A DNA stretch of 64,000 nucleotides from Streptomyces sp. Je 1-79 (GCF_025195125.1 NZ_JAMGSL010000007.1:434001-498000); one strand, 5' to 3'. Positions 53,076 through 62,539 are shown, counted from the stretch's first letter. Made by a program: numbers and translations. Notes: generated by a model not told the origin, from the sequence alone.

Positions 53076-54158
53076 TCAGCGCTCGACCTCGCCCTTGATG
53101 AACTTCTCGACGTTGGCGAAGGCCTCGTCGTCGAAGTACTGCACCGGCGGGGACTTCATGAAGTAGGAAGACGCGGAGAGGATCGGGCCGCCGATGCCGC
53201 GGTCCTTGGCGATCTTCGCGGCGCGCAGCGCGTCGATGATGACGCCGGCCGAGTTCGGGGAGTCCCACACCTCGAGCTTGTATTCCAGGTTCAGCGGAAC
53301 GTCACCGAAGGCGCGGCCCTCGAGGCGGACGTACGCCCACTTGCGGTCGTCCAGCCAGGCCACGTAGTCCGACGGGCCGATGTGGACGTTCTTCTCGCCC
53401 AGCTCGCGGTCGGGGATCTGCGAGGTGACGGCCTGGGTCTTCGAGATCTTCTTCGACTCGAGGCGGTCGCGCTCGAGCATGTTCTTGAAGTCCATGTTGC
53501 CGCCGACGTTGAGCTGCATGGTGCGCTCAAGACGGACACCGCGGTCCTCGAACAGCTTCGCCATCACACGGTGCGTGATGGTGGCGCCGACCTGGGACTT
53601 GATGTCGTCACCGACGATCGGGACACCGGCCTCGGTGAACTTGTCCGCCCACTCCTTGGTGCCGGCGATGAAGACCGGAAGGGCGTTGACGAAGGCGACC
53701 TTGGCGTCGATGGCGCACTGGGCGTAGAACTTCGCGGCGGCCTCGGAGCCCACGGGCAGGTAGCAGACGAGAACGTCGACCTGCTGGTCCTTGAGGACCT
53801 GGACGACGTCCACGGGAGCCTCGGTGGACTCCTCGATGGTCTGGCGGTAGTACTTGCCCAGGCCGTCGAGGGTGTGGCCGCGCTGGACCGTGACGCCCGT
53901 GTTCGGGACGTCGCAGATCTTGATGGTGTTGTTCTCGCTGGCGCCGATGGCGTCGGAGAGGTCGAGGCCGACCTTCTTCGCGTCGACGTCGAAGGCGGCG
54001 ACGAACTCGACGTCACCGACGTGGTAGTCGCCGAACTGGACGTGCATCAGGCCGGGCACCTTGGCCGCCGGGTCGGCGTCCTTGTAGTACTCGACGCCCT
54101 GTACCAGCGAGGCGGCGCAGTTGCCCACGCCGACGATGGCTACGCGAACCGAACCCAT
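53076..54158 (-). CDS. ino1: myo-Inositol-1-phosphate synthase
   Basis: A 360-residue NAD-dependent enzyme converting glucose 6-phosphate to inositol 1-phosphate, the first step to mycothiol and phosphatidylinositol. The Rossmann start is VRVAIVGVGNCAASLVQG. Family motifs include VNALPVFIA, DDIKSQVGATITHR, QLNVGGNMDF and SKKISKTQAV. ATG 54158. It lies 48 bases after padR and is probably co-transcribed with its repressor. Confidence 0.95.
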   Translation of the reverse strand: MGSVRVAIVGVGNCAASLVQGVEYYKDADPAAKVPGLMHVQFGDYHVGDVEFVAAFDVDAKKVGLDLSDAIGASENNTIKICDVPNTGVTVQRGHTLDGLGKYYRQTIEESTEAPVDVVQVLKDQQVDVLVCYLPVGSEAAAKFYAQCAIDAKVAFVNALPVFIAGTKEWADKFTEAGVPIVGDDIKSQVGATITHRVMAKLFEDRGVRLERTMQLNVGGNMDFKNMLERDRLESKKISKTQAVTSQIPDRELGEKNVHIGPSDYVAWLDDRKWAYVRLEGRAFGDVPLNLEYKLEVWDSPNSAGVIIDALRAAKIAKDRGIGGPILSASSYFMKSPPVQYFDDEAFANVEKFIKGEVER

Positions 54159-54206
54159 TCCGGTTGCTCCCTGTGTGATCGTGGAAGCCCTGCGGGGTGC
54201 AGGGAT

Positions 54207-54884
54207 TCACTTGGCGGTGTCGTCGGACGGATCCGGCCGGGTACTGCCCCCGTGCCGGGGCAGGCCGCCCGTTTCTCCAGAATCGTTGTCGTGCTGAGCG
54301 GGGGCGTCGGGGGATCGCTGATCCCGTCCCGCCCTCTCGCTCTCGATGAGCTCGTTCAGCCAGCGCACTTCGCGCTCCACGGACTCCATTCCGTGGCGCT
54401 GCAGCTCAAGCGTGTAGTCGTCGAGGCGCTCACGCGTGCGGGCCAGAGAGGCGCGCATCTTCTCCAGGCGCTCCTCCAGCCGGCTGCGACGGCCTTCCAG
54501 CACCCGCATCCGTACCTCGCGCTCGGTCTGACCGAAGAAGGCGAAGCGGGCGGCGAAGTGCTCGTCCTCCCAGGTGTCCGGGCCGGTGTGGGAGAGGAGC
54601 TCTTCGAAGTGCTCCTTACCTTCGGCCGTCAACCGGTAGACGATCTTGGCGCGGCGTCCTGCGAGTGAAGCGGCGAGCGCGTCCTCGGGGGCGCTGCCCG
54701 GCTCTTCGATCAACCAGCCGCTGGCGACCAGCGTCTTGAGGCAGGGATAGAGGGTCCCGTAGCTGAAGGCCCGGAAGATGCCGAGGGAGGTGTTGAGCCG
54801 CTTCCGCAGCTCGTACCCGTGCATCGGCGCTTCGCGGAGCAGTCCGAGGACGGCGAACTCGAGGATTCCCGAGCGCCTGCTCAT
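54207..54884 (-). CDS. PadR family transcriptional regulator
   Basis: A 225-residue regulator. The PadR winged helix (about 1-85) contains ILEFAVLGLLREAPMHGYELRKRL and FSYGTLYPCLKTLVASGWL. A long coiled C-terminal region (about 115-190) should mediate dimerisation, and a polar tail follows. ATG 54884 has GGAGGAGG upstream. Likely controls itself and ino1 through the palindrome at 54919-54949. Confidence 0.92.
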   Translation of the reverse strand: MSRRSGILEFAVLGLLREAPMHGYELRKRLNTSLGIFRAFSYGTLYPCLKTLVASGWLIEEPGSAPEDALAASLAGRRAKIVYRLTAEGKEHFEELLSHTGPDTWEDEHFAARFAFFGQTEREVRMRVLEGRRSRLEERLEKMRASLARTRERLDDYTLELQRHGMESVEREVRWLNELIESERAGRDQRSPDAPAQHDNDSGETGGLPRHGGSTRPDPSDDTAK

Positions 54885-55252
54885 CCGTCGCCTCCTCCGC
54901 TGTCGGGGTCCTTATGCCGTGCTGATGTATCGACTCGATACATCAGCACGATAGAACGGCGGATCTGCTGCGACAAGTGTGGCCACGGTGACCGGCGTCA
55001 CATCGTCAATTCACAGCAAACGAGTTGCCTGATTTGGGGTGAACTTCGGCTCTAGGTGGGTTTTGGCCGTGCGTAGTCTGTGCGGCATGCAGACCACCGG
55101 GAACCGAGCGACGCCGCAAGGCGTCAGTGATCCGGGTGATCGGCTGCGGTACGGAGGGGCCTTTGGTGAGGTCCGGACGTACGCATTTCGGGGGGACCGG
55201 AACTCAACTGCCGCTTCCAGGCGTACGCGCCTGCCCGAGGAGTAGTCGTTCG
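54885..55252. promoter_or_regulatory. Divergent region between padR-ino1 and the bifunctional PBP gene
   Basis: 368 bases without a gene. It holds the PadR operator at 54919-54949 and a small palindrome GTGAC-CGGC-GTCAC near 54988-55001. The PBP promoter should lie in the right half; a TAGTCT near 55075 could be its -10 element, with low certainty. Confidence 0.5.
54919..54949. promoter_or_regulatory. Perfect inverted repeat, likely PadR operator
   Basis: GTGCTGATGTATCGA and its exact complement TCGATACATCAGCAC flank a single central base, 35 bases upstream of the padR start. The inner ATGT...ACAT pair agrees with the known PadR-family operator pattern. Use for autorepression and control of ino1 is inference. 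Confidence 0.82.
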
Positions 55253-57940
55253 ATGAGCGAGCATCGTCGCAAAATGCCGCAGTCGCAGCCGCCGAGTGGC
55301 GGCCGCGCGGCGGCCCGGCGCGCTGCCCAGCAGCCCATGGGCCGCCGGTCGGCCCAGGGACGGGATGTCAGTACCGGCTCCCCTTCGTCTGGGTACGGAG
55401 AGGAGCCCACCTACGGTGGACGGGCCGAGGCCCGTCGTGCCGCACAGCGTGGAGGCCGTCGGCGCGCACCCGACGGTGGCGCGGGCGGCCACGGCGGTGG
55501 CCGGCGCGGTGGCGGAGGCGGCGGACAGGGCGGTGGCCCGGGCCGTGGCCGCGGGGGCGGTCGCCCGCCGGGCAGAAAGCGCATGATCGACTACCCGCGC
55601 CACGACAAGTACGGCTGGCGCCGCTGGGTGCCGTCGTGGAAGCTCGTCACGGGTACCTTCCTCGGGTTCGTCGCCCTCCTGATGGGCGGCGCGACGATCG
55701 CGTACTCCCAGGTGGTCATTCCCAAGGTGGATGAAGCCGCCACCGCGCAGAACAACGTTTACTACTGGTCCGACGGCTCCCAGATGGCCGCGACCGGTGG
55801 TGAGGTCAACCGGCAGCTCGTGGGGATCGCGGAGATCCCGACCGCGATGCAGAACGCGGTGATCTCCGCCGAGAACAAGACCTTCGAGGAAGACTCCGGT
55901 ATCGACCCGATGGGCATCGCCCGCGCCGTGTGGAACATGGCGAAGGGCGGCCAGACGCAGGGTGGCTCGACCATCACCCAGCAGTACGTGAAGAACAGCC
56001 TCCTCAACGACCAGTCGCAGACCCTGTCGCGCAAGGTCAAGGAGCTCTTCATCTCCATCAAGGTCGGTACCGAGATGGACAAGCCCGAGATCATGGAGGG
56101 CTACCTGAACACCGCGTACTACGGGCGCGGTGCCTACGGCATCCAGGCGGCGGCCCGGACGTACTTCGGCAAGGACTCCAGCAAACTCAACCCGAGTGAG
56201 TGCGCCTTCCTCGCCTCGCTCCTCAAGGGTGCGACCTACTACGACCCGGCAGGGTCCACGGAGATCGACCCCCGGGCGACGCCCCAGGCGAACCTGGGGC
56301 GGGCCACGGAGCGCTGGGAGTGGATCCTCGACGAGATGGTCAAGGACGGCCACCTCGAGCCGACGGAGCGGGCGAAGTACCCGACCTTCCCCAAGGTGCA
56401 GCCGCCGAAGAAGAACGCGCAGCTGACGGGTCAGATCGGCTACCTGGTGAGCACGGCCAAGGCCAACTTCGTCAACAACTACCCGGGGATGGACGAGAAG
56501 AAGCTCGCCGAGGGCGGCTTCGAGATCCACACGACCTTCGACAAGAAGAAGGTCAAGGCGCTCGAGGACTCCATCAAGAAGGTCTACGACGAGCACATCG
56601 ATCCGAAGAAGCGGCCGAAGGAGGACACGCACGTCCAGTTCGGCGGCGCCTCGGTCGACCCCAAGACGGGTGCGATCGTCGCCATCTACGGCGGTGCCGA
56701 CGCCACCAAGCACTTCACCAACAACGCCGACCAGACCGGTGCGCAGGTCGGATCGACGTTCAAGCCGTTCGTGCTGGCCGCGGCCATGCAGTACGGCGTG
56801 CGTGACCCGAGAGACCCTTCCATCCGCACGATCGTCGACCCGAACAAGAGCCGCTACAACGGCAAGAACAAGCTGCGGATCAAGAACTACGACGGCACGG
56901 TGTGGCACAACGAGAACGGCGAGGAGTGGCTGCAGGTCAACGACGATGACGCGAGCTACGGCCCCATGAGCCTGCGCGAGGCGATGATCCGCTCCGCCAA
57001 CTCGCCCTATGTGCAGCTCGGCATGGACATCGGCATCGACGAGGTCCGCCAGACGGCCGTCAAGGCCGGTCTGCGCGAGGGTTCGCTGGTCAAGGCCAAT
57101 GTGCCCTCGTTCTCCCTCGGCATCTCCGACCCGAGCGCCATCCGGATGGCCGGCGCGTACGCGACCTTCGCGAACAACGGCGAGCGCAACGAGCCGTTCT
57201 CCGTCAAGGAGGTGAAGGAGAAGGGCCAGGTCATCTACAAGCACGAGGCGAAGACCGAGCAGGCGTTCTCCTCGGCGATCGCCAGCAACGTGACCGACGT
57301 CCTGCGTGATGTCGTGGAGGACCCGAAGGGCACCGGCCGGAAGGCCGCCATCCCCGGCCGTGACGTGGCCGGCAAGACCGGTACCACCGACGGCAACAAC
57401 TCCGCTTGGTTCGTGGGATACACGCCCAACCTGTCGACCGCGATCGACATGTACCGCTTCGACGACGACGAGACCAAGAAGGGTCGCAAGTTCCTGTCGA
57501 TGTTCGGCACGGGTGCCCAGCCCAAGATCCACGGTTCGTCCTTCCCCTCGCAGATCTGGAAGGACTACATGACCGACGCGCTGAAGGGCATGAAGGCCGA
57601 GTCGTTCCCCGAGCCTGAGGACCTGGACGCGGAGGCCGTCTTCGGCGGCGGCGCGCCCAGCCCCACCCCGACGCCGACGGAGACCCCGTCGCAGACGCCG
57701 TCGGCGACCGTGACTCCCTCGCAGACGCCGTCGCGGACGCCCAGCAGCACGCCCGACCCTGGCAAGACCTGTGACGTGTGGGACTGGCCGTGCGAAGGCA
57801 ACGGGGGCCAGAACGGCGGTAACGACGGCGGACCGAGCGGAACACCGTCGACACCGACGACTCCGACGACACCCACACCGACGGATACCGAGACCGGCAG
57901 ACCCAATGGCGGTGGGAACGGCTGGCTGGGCAGCGACTGA
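55253..57940 (+). CDS. Bifunctional class A penicillin-binding protein
   Basis: An 895-residue transglycosylase/transpeptidase. Residues 1-115 are Gln/Arg/Gly-rich and disordered. A membrane helix spans about 131-152. The GT51 domain has SAENKTFEEDSGID (catalytic Glu about 207; Asp stands where His is usual) and QGGSTITQQYVKN. The transpeptidase domain has STFK, SANSP and GKTGTT. The tail (about 785-895) is Pro/Thr/Ser then Gly/Asn-rich. ATG 55253 with GAGGAG upstream. Confidence 0.95.
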   Translation: MSEHRRKMPQSQPPSGGRAAARRAAQQPMGRRSAQGRDVSTGSPSSGYGEEPTYGGRAEARRAAQRGGRRRAPDGGAGGHGGGRRGGGGGGQGGGPGRGRGGGRPPGRKRMIDYPRHDKYGWRRWVPSWKLVTGTFLGFVALLMGGATIAYSQVVIPKVDEAATAQNNVYYWSDGSQMAATGGEVNRQLVGIAEIPTAMQNAVISAENKTFEEDSGIDPMGIARAVWNMAKGGQTQGGSTITQQYVKNSLLNDQSQTLSRKVKELFISIKVGTEMDKPEIMEGYLNTAYYGRGAYGIQAAARTYFGKDSSKLNPSECAFLASLLKGATYYDPAGSTEIDPRATPQANLGRATERWEWILDEMVKDGHLEPTERAKYPTFPKVQPPKKNAQLTGQIGYLVSTAKANFVNNYPGMDEKKLAEGGFEIHTTFDKKKVKALEDSIKKVYDEHIDPKKRPKEDTHVQFGGASVDPKTGAIVAIYGGADATKHFTNNADQTGAQVGSTFKPFVLAAAMQYGVRDPRDPSIRTIVDPNKSRYNGKNKLRIKNYDGTVWHNENGEEWLQVNDDDASYGPMSLREAMIRSANSPYVQLGMDIGIDEVRQTAVKAGLREGSLVKANVPSFSLGISDPSAIRMAGAYATFANNGERNEPFSVKEVKEKGQVIYKHEAKTEQAFSSAIASNVTDVLRDVVEDPKGTGRKAAIPGRDVAGKTGTTDGNNSAWFVGYTPNLSTAIDMYRFDDDETKKGRKFLSMFGTGAQPKIHGSSFPSQIWKDYMTDALKGMKAESFPEPEDLDAEAVFGGGAPSPTPTPTETPSQTPSATVTPSQTPSRTPSSTPDPGKTCDVWDWPCEGNGGQNGGNDGGPSGTPSTPTTPTTPTPTDTETGRPNGGGNGWLGSD

Positions 57941-57973
57941 CCCAGCCCGCCGGGCTCCGCCCGGTAAGGCCCT

Positions 57974-58030
57974 GAGGGCCGCCGTATCCGGCACGTACGC
58001 ACACGTACGGCGCCGGGTGCGGCGGCCCTC
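57974..58030 (+). terminator. Terminator after the bifunctional PBP gene
   Basis: GAGGGCCGCCG (57974-57984) pairs perfectly with 58020-58030. Inner CCGG and CGTACG pairs extend the stem. Confidence 0.7.
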
Positions 58031-58065
58031 ACCGTTTCTCGGGGTCGTACGGCAGGATGTCCCCC

Positions 58066-59586
58066 ATGCCGAGCCTCCACAAGACGAGTCCGCCGCAGGA
58101 CCGTGCGCAGAACCCGGCGACGGTGTCCCCCACCCGTCGCGACGAGGTCGCCGCGGCGGGCAGCGAACTGATCGGCGGGCCGTTCGGCCGCCGCGCCCTG
58201 CTCGGCAGCGGGCTGCTCACCCCCGTGCAGGTGATCGCACTCGTGGCCATCGGGATGTTTGCGCTCGGCATGGCGCAGAAGATCCCCTGCTACGACTGGG
58301 CATGGTTCCGGGGCACCACCTCCCAGTACACCCACGCCTGCTACTCCGACATCCCCCACCTCTTCGTCGGACGCGGGTTCGCCGAGGGCATGGTGCCCTA
58401 CTTCGACCGGCTGAGCGGCGACATAGAGTTCCTGGAGTACCCGGTCCTGACCGGGCTGTTCATGCAGCTCGCGGCCTGGCTCACGCCCGGCGGCGGCGAC
58501 CTGGTGCACCGCGAGCAGATCTACTGGATGGTCAACGCGGGCATGCTGATGGTCTGCGCCGCCGTCATGGCGGTCGCCGTGGCCCGTACGCACCGCCGCA
58601 GGCCCTGGGACGCGCTCCTGGTCGCCCTGGCCCCCGCGTTCGCGCTCACGGCCACCATCAACTGGGACCTGCTGGCCGTGGCGCTGACCTCGGTCGCCGT
58701 ACTGATGTGGTCACGCGGCCGCCCGCTCGCCTTCGGTGTCCTGCTCGGTCTCGCGACCGCCGCCAAGTTCTATCCGTTCCTGATCGTCTGGCCGCTGCTC
58801 CTGCTGTGCTGGCGCGCGGGGAGATGGCGGGAGTTCGGCGCGGCGCTGGCCGGCGCGGCCGGTTCGTGGCTCGTGGTGAACCTGCCGGTGATGCTGCTCG
58901 CGCCCGAGGGGTGGAAGCAGTTCTACACGTTCAACGAAGAACGGAACGTCGACTTCGGGTCCGTGTGGCTGCTCATCAGCCAGCGCGCCGGTGAGCAGAT
59001 CTCGCCCGGCAGCGCCAACATCTACACCGTGCTGCTCATGCTGCTCGTCGGCGTGGGCCTCGGGATCCTGGCGCTGACGGCGCCCCGTCGCCCCCGGTTC
59101 GTCCAGCTCGCGTTCCTGGTCGTGGCCGCGTTCGTGCTGACCAACAAGGTGTACTCGCCGCAGTACGTGCTGTGGCTCATCCCCCTCGCCGCCCTGGCCC
59201 GCCCGCGCTGGCGGGACTTCCTGATCTGGCAGGCGTGCGAGGTCATGTACTTCCTGGGCATCTGGATGTACCTGGCCTTCACCACCAGCGGCAACAAGCA
59301 GGGGCTGCCGACGGACGGCTACCACTTCGCGATCGTCCTGCACCTGCTCGGCACGCTGTACCTGTGCGCGGTGATCGTGCGCGACATCCTGGCGCCCGAA
59401 CGGGACGTGGTGCGCCAGGACGGCTCGGACGACCCCTCCGGAGGCGTCCTGGACGGCGCTGAGGACGCCTTCGTACGCGGCAGGGCCGCTCACCCCGCCC
59501 GGCACGCGGCCGCGGCCGTGGAGGGGCCGCGTGTGGAGTGGGGAGCCCCCCGGGAGGGGGCCCCTCGGGAGCCGCTGGGGGGTTAG
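58066..59586 (+). CDS. GT87-like polyprenol-linked glycosyltransferase (DUF2029)
   Basis: A 506-residue membrane protein with about ten helices and the mannosyltransferase-like EYPVLTGLFM with NWDLLAVAL and ATAAKFYPFLIVWPLLL, as in DUF2029/GT87 enzymes that use polyprenyl-phosphate sugars outside the membrane. Acceptor unknown. ATG 58066 has GGCAGGA at 9 bases; ATG 58057 would add three residues. The tail (about 440-506) is polar. Confidence 0.87.
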   Translation: MPSLHKTSPPQDRAQNPATVSPTRRDEVAAAGSELIGGPFGRRALLGSGLLTPVQVIALVAIGMFALGMAQKIPCYDWAWFRGTTSQYTHACYSDIPHLFVGRGFAEGMVPYFDRLSGDIEFLEYPVLTGLFMQLAAWLTPGGGDLVHREQIYWMVNAGMLMVCAAVMAVAVARTHRRRPWDALLVALAPAFALTATINWDLLAVALTSVAVLMWSRGRPLAFGVLLGLATAAKFYPFLIVWPLLLLCWRAGRWREFGAALAGAAGSWLVVNLPVMLLAPEGWKQFYTFNEERNVDFGSVWLLISQRAGEQISPGSANIYTVLLMLLVGVGLGILALTAPRRPRFVQLAFLVVAAFVLTNKVYSPQYVLWLIPLAALARPRWRDFLIWQACEVMYFLGIWMYLAFTTSGNKQGLPTDGYHFAIVLHLLGTLYLCAVIVRDILAPERDVVRQDGSDDPSGGVLDGAEDAFVRGRAAHPARHAAAAVEGPRVEWGAPREGAPREPLGG

Positions 59587-60614
59587 CGCTCGACGAGCCG
59601 GTCGAACTGCGTCGTGGTGTGACGCAGATGGGCCACCAGCTCGTCGCCGACCTTCGGCTCCTGCGCGTCGGACGGCACGAACAGGATCGACACCTGCATG
59701 TGCGGCGGCTCGGCGAACCAGCGCTGCTTGCCGGCCCAGACGAAAGGCGAAAGGTTCCGGTTGACGGTCGCCAGACCGGCGCGGGCCACGCCCTTGGCCC
59801 GCGGCATGACGCCGTGCATCGCCTTGGGGGCTTCCAGCCCCACCCCGTGCGAGGTGCCGCCGGCGACGACCACCAGCCAGCCGTCGGAGGCGGCCTTCTG
59901 CTGGCGGTAGCCGAAGCGGTCGCCCTTGGCGACCCGGGTGACGTCGAGGACGGAGCCGCGGTACTCGGTGGCCTCGTGGTCGCCCAGCCACAGCCGGGTG
60001 CCGATCCGGGCGCGGAACCGGGTCTGCGGGAACTGCTGCTGTAGCCGGGCCTGCTCCTGCGCCCGCAGATGGCTGACGAACATGGTGTGCAGCGGCAGCC
60101 GGGCGGCCCGCAGCCGGTCCATCCAGCCGATGACCTCCTCGACCGCGTCGGTGCCGTCCGTGCGGTCCAGGGGCAGGTGCAGGGCGAAGCCCTCCAGACG
60201 TACGTCCTCGATGGCCGCGTGCAGCCGTCCCAGGTCCTCCTCCAGGATGCCGTGGCGCTTCATCGAGCTCATGCACTCGATGACCACACGGGCGCCCACG
60301 AGGGCGTGGACGCCGTCCACGGACGACACGGAGCGGATCACCCGGTCGGGCAGCGGCACCGGCTCCTCACCCCGCCGGAACGGGGTGAGGACCAGCAGGT
60401 CGCCGCCGAACCAGTCCTTGATCTTCGCGGCCTCGTACGTGGTGCCCACGGCCAGCATGTCCGAGCCGAACCGGGTGACCTCGTCGGCCAGCCGCTCGTG
60501 GCCGAATCCGTAGCCGTTGCCCTTGCAGACCGGGATCAGGCCGGGGAACTGGTCGATCACGGACTTCTGGTGCGCCCGCCAGCGAGCGGTGTCGACGTAG
60601 AGGGAGAGCGCCAT
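59583..60614 (-). CDS. Alanine-racemase-like PLP-binding protein lacking the catalytic Tyr motif
   Basis: A 343-residue protein related to alanine racemase. The PLP-binding Lys motif is present as VCKGNGYGFG (about 29-38). Where racemases have GYGDG/GYADG with the second catalytic base Tyr, this protein has AGGTSHG after a well-aligned GDRFGYR...WLVVV. The C-terminal domain is also short and lacks the usual CMDQ/AMDM. ATG 60614. It lies next to femX, so the enzyme may act on amino acids for cross-bridges. Real racemization is doubtful. Confidence 0.82.
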   Translation of the reverse strand: MALSLYVDTARWRAHQKSVIDQFPGLIPVCKGNGYGFGHERLADEVTRFGSDMLAVGTTYEAAKIKDWFGGDLLVLTPFRRGEEPVPLPDRVIRSVSSVDGVHALVGARVVIECMSSMKRHGILEEDLGRLHAAIEDVRLEGFALHLPLDRTDGTDAVEEVIGWMDRLRAARLPLHTMFVSHLRAQEQARLQQQFPQTRFRARIGTRLWLGDHEATEYRGSVLDVTRVAKGDRFGYRQQKAASDGWLVVVAGGTSHGVGLEAPKAMHGVMPRAKGVARAGLATVNRNLSPFVWAGKQRWFAEPPHMQVSILFVPSDAQEPKVGDELVAHLRHTTTQFDRLVER

Positions 60615-60711
60615 GGCCGGCCCGGAACCTTTCTGATGGCTGCGGTGTATCAAAGGTGTGTACGAGACTTACGAGATTACGTACGAGGTTACGGGCGGGA
60701 CGCCCGGGCCG

Positions 60712-61830
60712 TCAGCGACGCGACATGTAGATGTCGAGCGCCTTGTGCAGGAGCTTGTTGAGCGGGAAGTCCCACTCGCCGACGTACTCCACCGCCTCGC
60801 CGCCCGTGCCGACCTTGAACTGGATGAGACCGAAGAGGTGGTCGGTCTCGTCGAGCGAGTCCGAGATGCCCCGCAGGTCGTAGACGGTCGCGCCCATCGC
60901 GTAGGCGTCGCGCAGCATCCGCCACTGCATCGCGTTCGAGGGCCGGACCTCGCGGCCGATGTTGTCGGAGGCTCCGTAGGAGTACCAGACGTGCCCGCCG
61001 ACCACGAGCATCGTGGCCGCGGAGAGGTTCACACCGTTGTGGCGTGCGAAGTACAGCCGCATGCGGTTGGGGTCCTCGTTGTTGAGGACGGTCCACATGC
61101 GCTGGAAGTACGAGAGGGGGCGCGGGCGGAAGTGGTCACGGACGGCCGTGATCTCGTACAGCCGCTGCCACTCGGCGAGGTCCTCGTAGCCGCCCTGGAC
61201 GACCTCGACGCCGGCCTTGTCGGCCTTCTTGATGTTGCGGCGCCACAGCTGGTTGAAGCCCTTGAGGACATCGTCGAGCGAACGGTTGGCGAGCGGTACC
61301 TGGAAGACGTAGCGGGGCTGGACGTCGCCGAAGCCGGCACCGCCGTCCTCGGCCTGCTGCCAGCCCATCTTCCGCAGCCGGTCGGCGACCTCGAAGGCAC
61401 GCGGCTCGATGTGCGTGGCCTCGACGTCCTTCAGGCGCTTCACGTCCGGGTCCTGGATGCCGGACTTGATGGCGGCGGAGTCCCAGCGGCGGATGACGAC
61501 CGGCGGGCCCATCTTCACGGAGAAGGCGCCCTGCTGCTTGAGATGCGCGAGCATCGGCTGCAGCCAGTCGTCGAGGTTCGGGGCGTACCAGTTGATGACC
61601 GGGCCCTCGGGCAGATAGGCCAGGTAGCGCTTGATCTTCGGCAGCTGGCGGTACAGCACCAGGCCCGTGCCGACGATCTCGCCGGACTTGTCGAACCAGC
61701 CCAGGTTCTCCGAGCGCCACTCGGTCTTCACCTCAGCCCACGCCGGGACCTGGCAGTGGCTCGCCGCGGGCTGGCTCTGGATGAATGCCAGATGCTGCTC
61801 ACGGCTGATGGTCCTCAGGGTCAGGCTCAC
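60712..61830 (-). CDS. femX: FemX-type nonribosomal peptidyltransferase (peptidoglycan branch formation)
   Basis: A 372-residue FemABX protein with two GNAT-like halves. It uses aminoacyl-tRNA (Gly in Streptomyces) to add the first cross-bridge residue to lipid II. Family motifs include WRRNIKKADKAGVEV, the PRYVFQVPL segment and DLRGISDSLDETDHLFGLIQFK near the C-terminus. In S. coelicolor the femX gene of this neighbourhood is essential. GTG 61830. Confidence 0.92.
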   Translation of the reverse strand: MSLTLRTISREQHLAFIQSQPAASHCQVPAWAEVKTEWRSENLGWFDKSGEIVGTGLVLYRQLPKIKRYLAYLPEGPVINWYAPNLDDWLQPMLAHLKQQGAFSVKMGPPVVIRRWDSAAIKSGIQDPDVKRLKDVEATHIEPRAFEVADRLRKMGWQQAEDGGAGFGDVQPRYVFQVPLANRSLDDVLKGFNQLWRRNIKKADKAGVEVVQGGYEDLAEWQRLYEITAVRDHFRPRPLSYFQRMWTVLNNEDPNRMRLYFARHNGVNLSAATMLVVGGHVWYSYGASDNIGREVRPSNAMQWRMLRDAYAMGATVYDLRGISDSLDETDHLFGLIQFKVGTGGEAVEYVGEWDFPLNKLLHKALDIYMSRR

Positions 61831-61957
61831 GGGGCGCTCCTCGGCAGGTGTGTCCCCATCGGTTCAGGGGCTCCGGCTCTCGCGCCGAAGCCTACTGTGA
61901 CCGGGGAGCGCCCCGGTGGGACGTGTGTCCCTGGGCCGTCGGCCGACCGGGGGCGGC

Positions 61958-62257
61958 TCAGACGAGGCCGCCGTAGAACATGCCGAGGTAGAAGCCCACC
62001 GCCGAGGCGCCGAGCCCGACGATCAAGGCGAAGCGTTCCCTCGTGGTCACCGAGATGAACTGGCCGAACGCGCCGGTCCCGATGCCGATCAGTCCGGCCC
62101 AGGAGGCCAGCACGTGCAGGCTGTGGAACTGCGCGGTGATGAAGGAGAGGACTCCGAGGAAGAGTGTCACCGCCATCAGGGTGTCCTGGAGCGGGTGGGG
62201 CCTGCCGTCGGTGGCGAGGAGGGAATGTCCGGGGTCGGGTCGCATTGCCTGTGCCAT
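61958..62257 (-). CDS. Small polytopic membrane protein
   Basis: A 99-residue protein with three membrane helices (about 27-45, 50-68, 78-97) ending GFYLGMFYGGLV. ATG 62257 has a perfect AGGAGG 8 bases upstream. A family is not recognised. It is conserved before rpsF in Streptomyces, as I recall. Confidence 0.82.
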   Translation of the reverse strand: MAQAMRPDPGHSLLATDGRPHPLQDTLMAVTLFLGVLSFITAQFHSLHVLASWAGLIGIGTGAFGQFISVTTRERFALIVGLGASAVGFYLGMFYGGLV

Positions 62258-62539
62258 GGGGCACCTCCTGGCGTGCCTGCGGGAAGGCGGCGCATCGTAG
62301 CGCCGCCGACATCCGATGTGTACAGATTGCGTCCCCCCACCACCGGATTTCAACCGGAAGCGGATGTGCGGGTACTCTGTACGGTCTGCACCGGTGTCTG
62401 CCCAGGTCCGTCCCGGACCCGACGCTCTCCTCGCTCGTCGAGGAGGTTGTCAGTGGTGGCGGATACCGTTGCTCACGCATCACGACCCTCCTGCCACGGA
62501 ACGACCGTGGCCGCTGAGTCCAAAGGAGGTGGGTTCCAC
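62258..62539 (+). promoter_or_regulatory. rpsF operon promoter and leader with a small hairpin
   Basis: 282 bases. A perfect 7-bp stem, GCCACGG (62493-62499) with CCGTGGC (62505-62511), and a 5-base loop lie 10 bases before the strong AAAGGAGGT Shine-Dalgarno. It could be an S6/S18 feedback site, which is unproven. Confidence 0.45.

Noticed and set aside
57661..57760. Repeated ACGCCGTCGC-type DNA at the end of the bifunctional PBP gene
   Set aside because: It encodes a Pro/Thr/Ser linker; low complexity explains the repetition.
60661..60693. TACGAG/TTACG short repeats between the racemase-like gene and femX
   Set aside because: Too short and irregular to call a repeat or operator.
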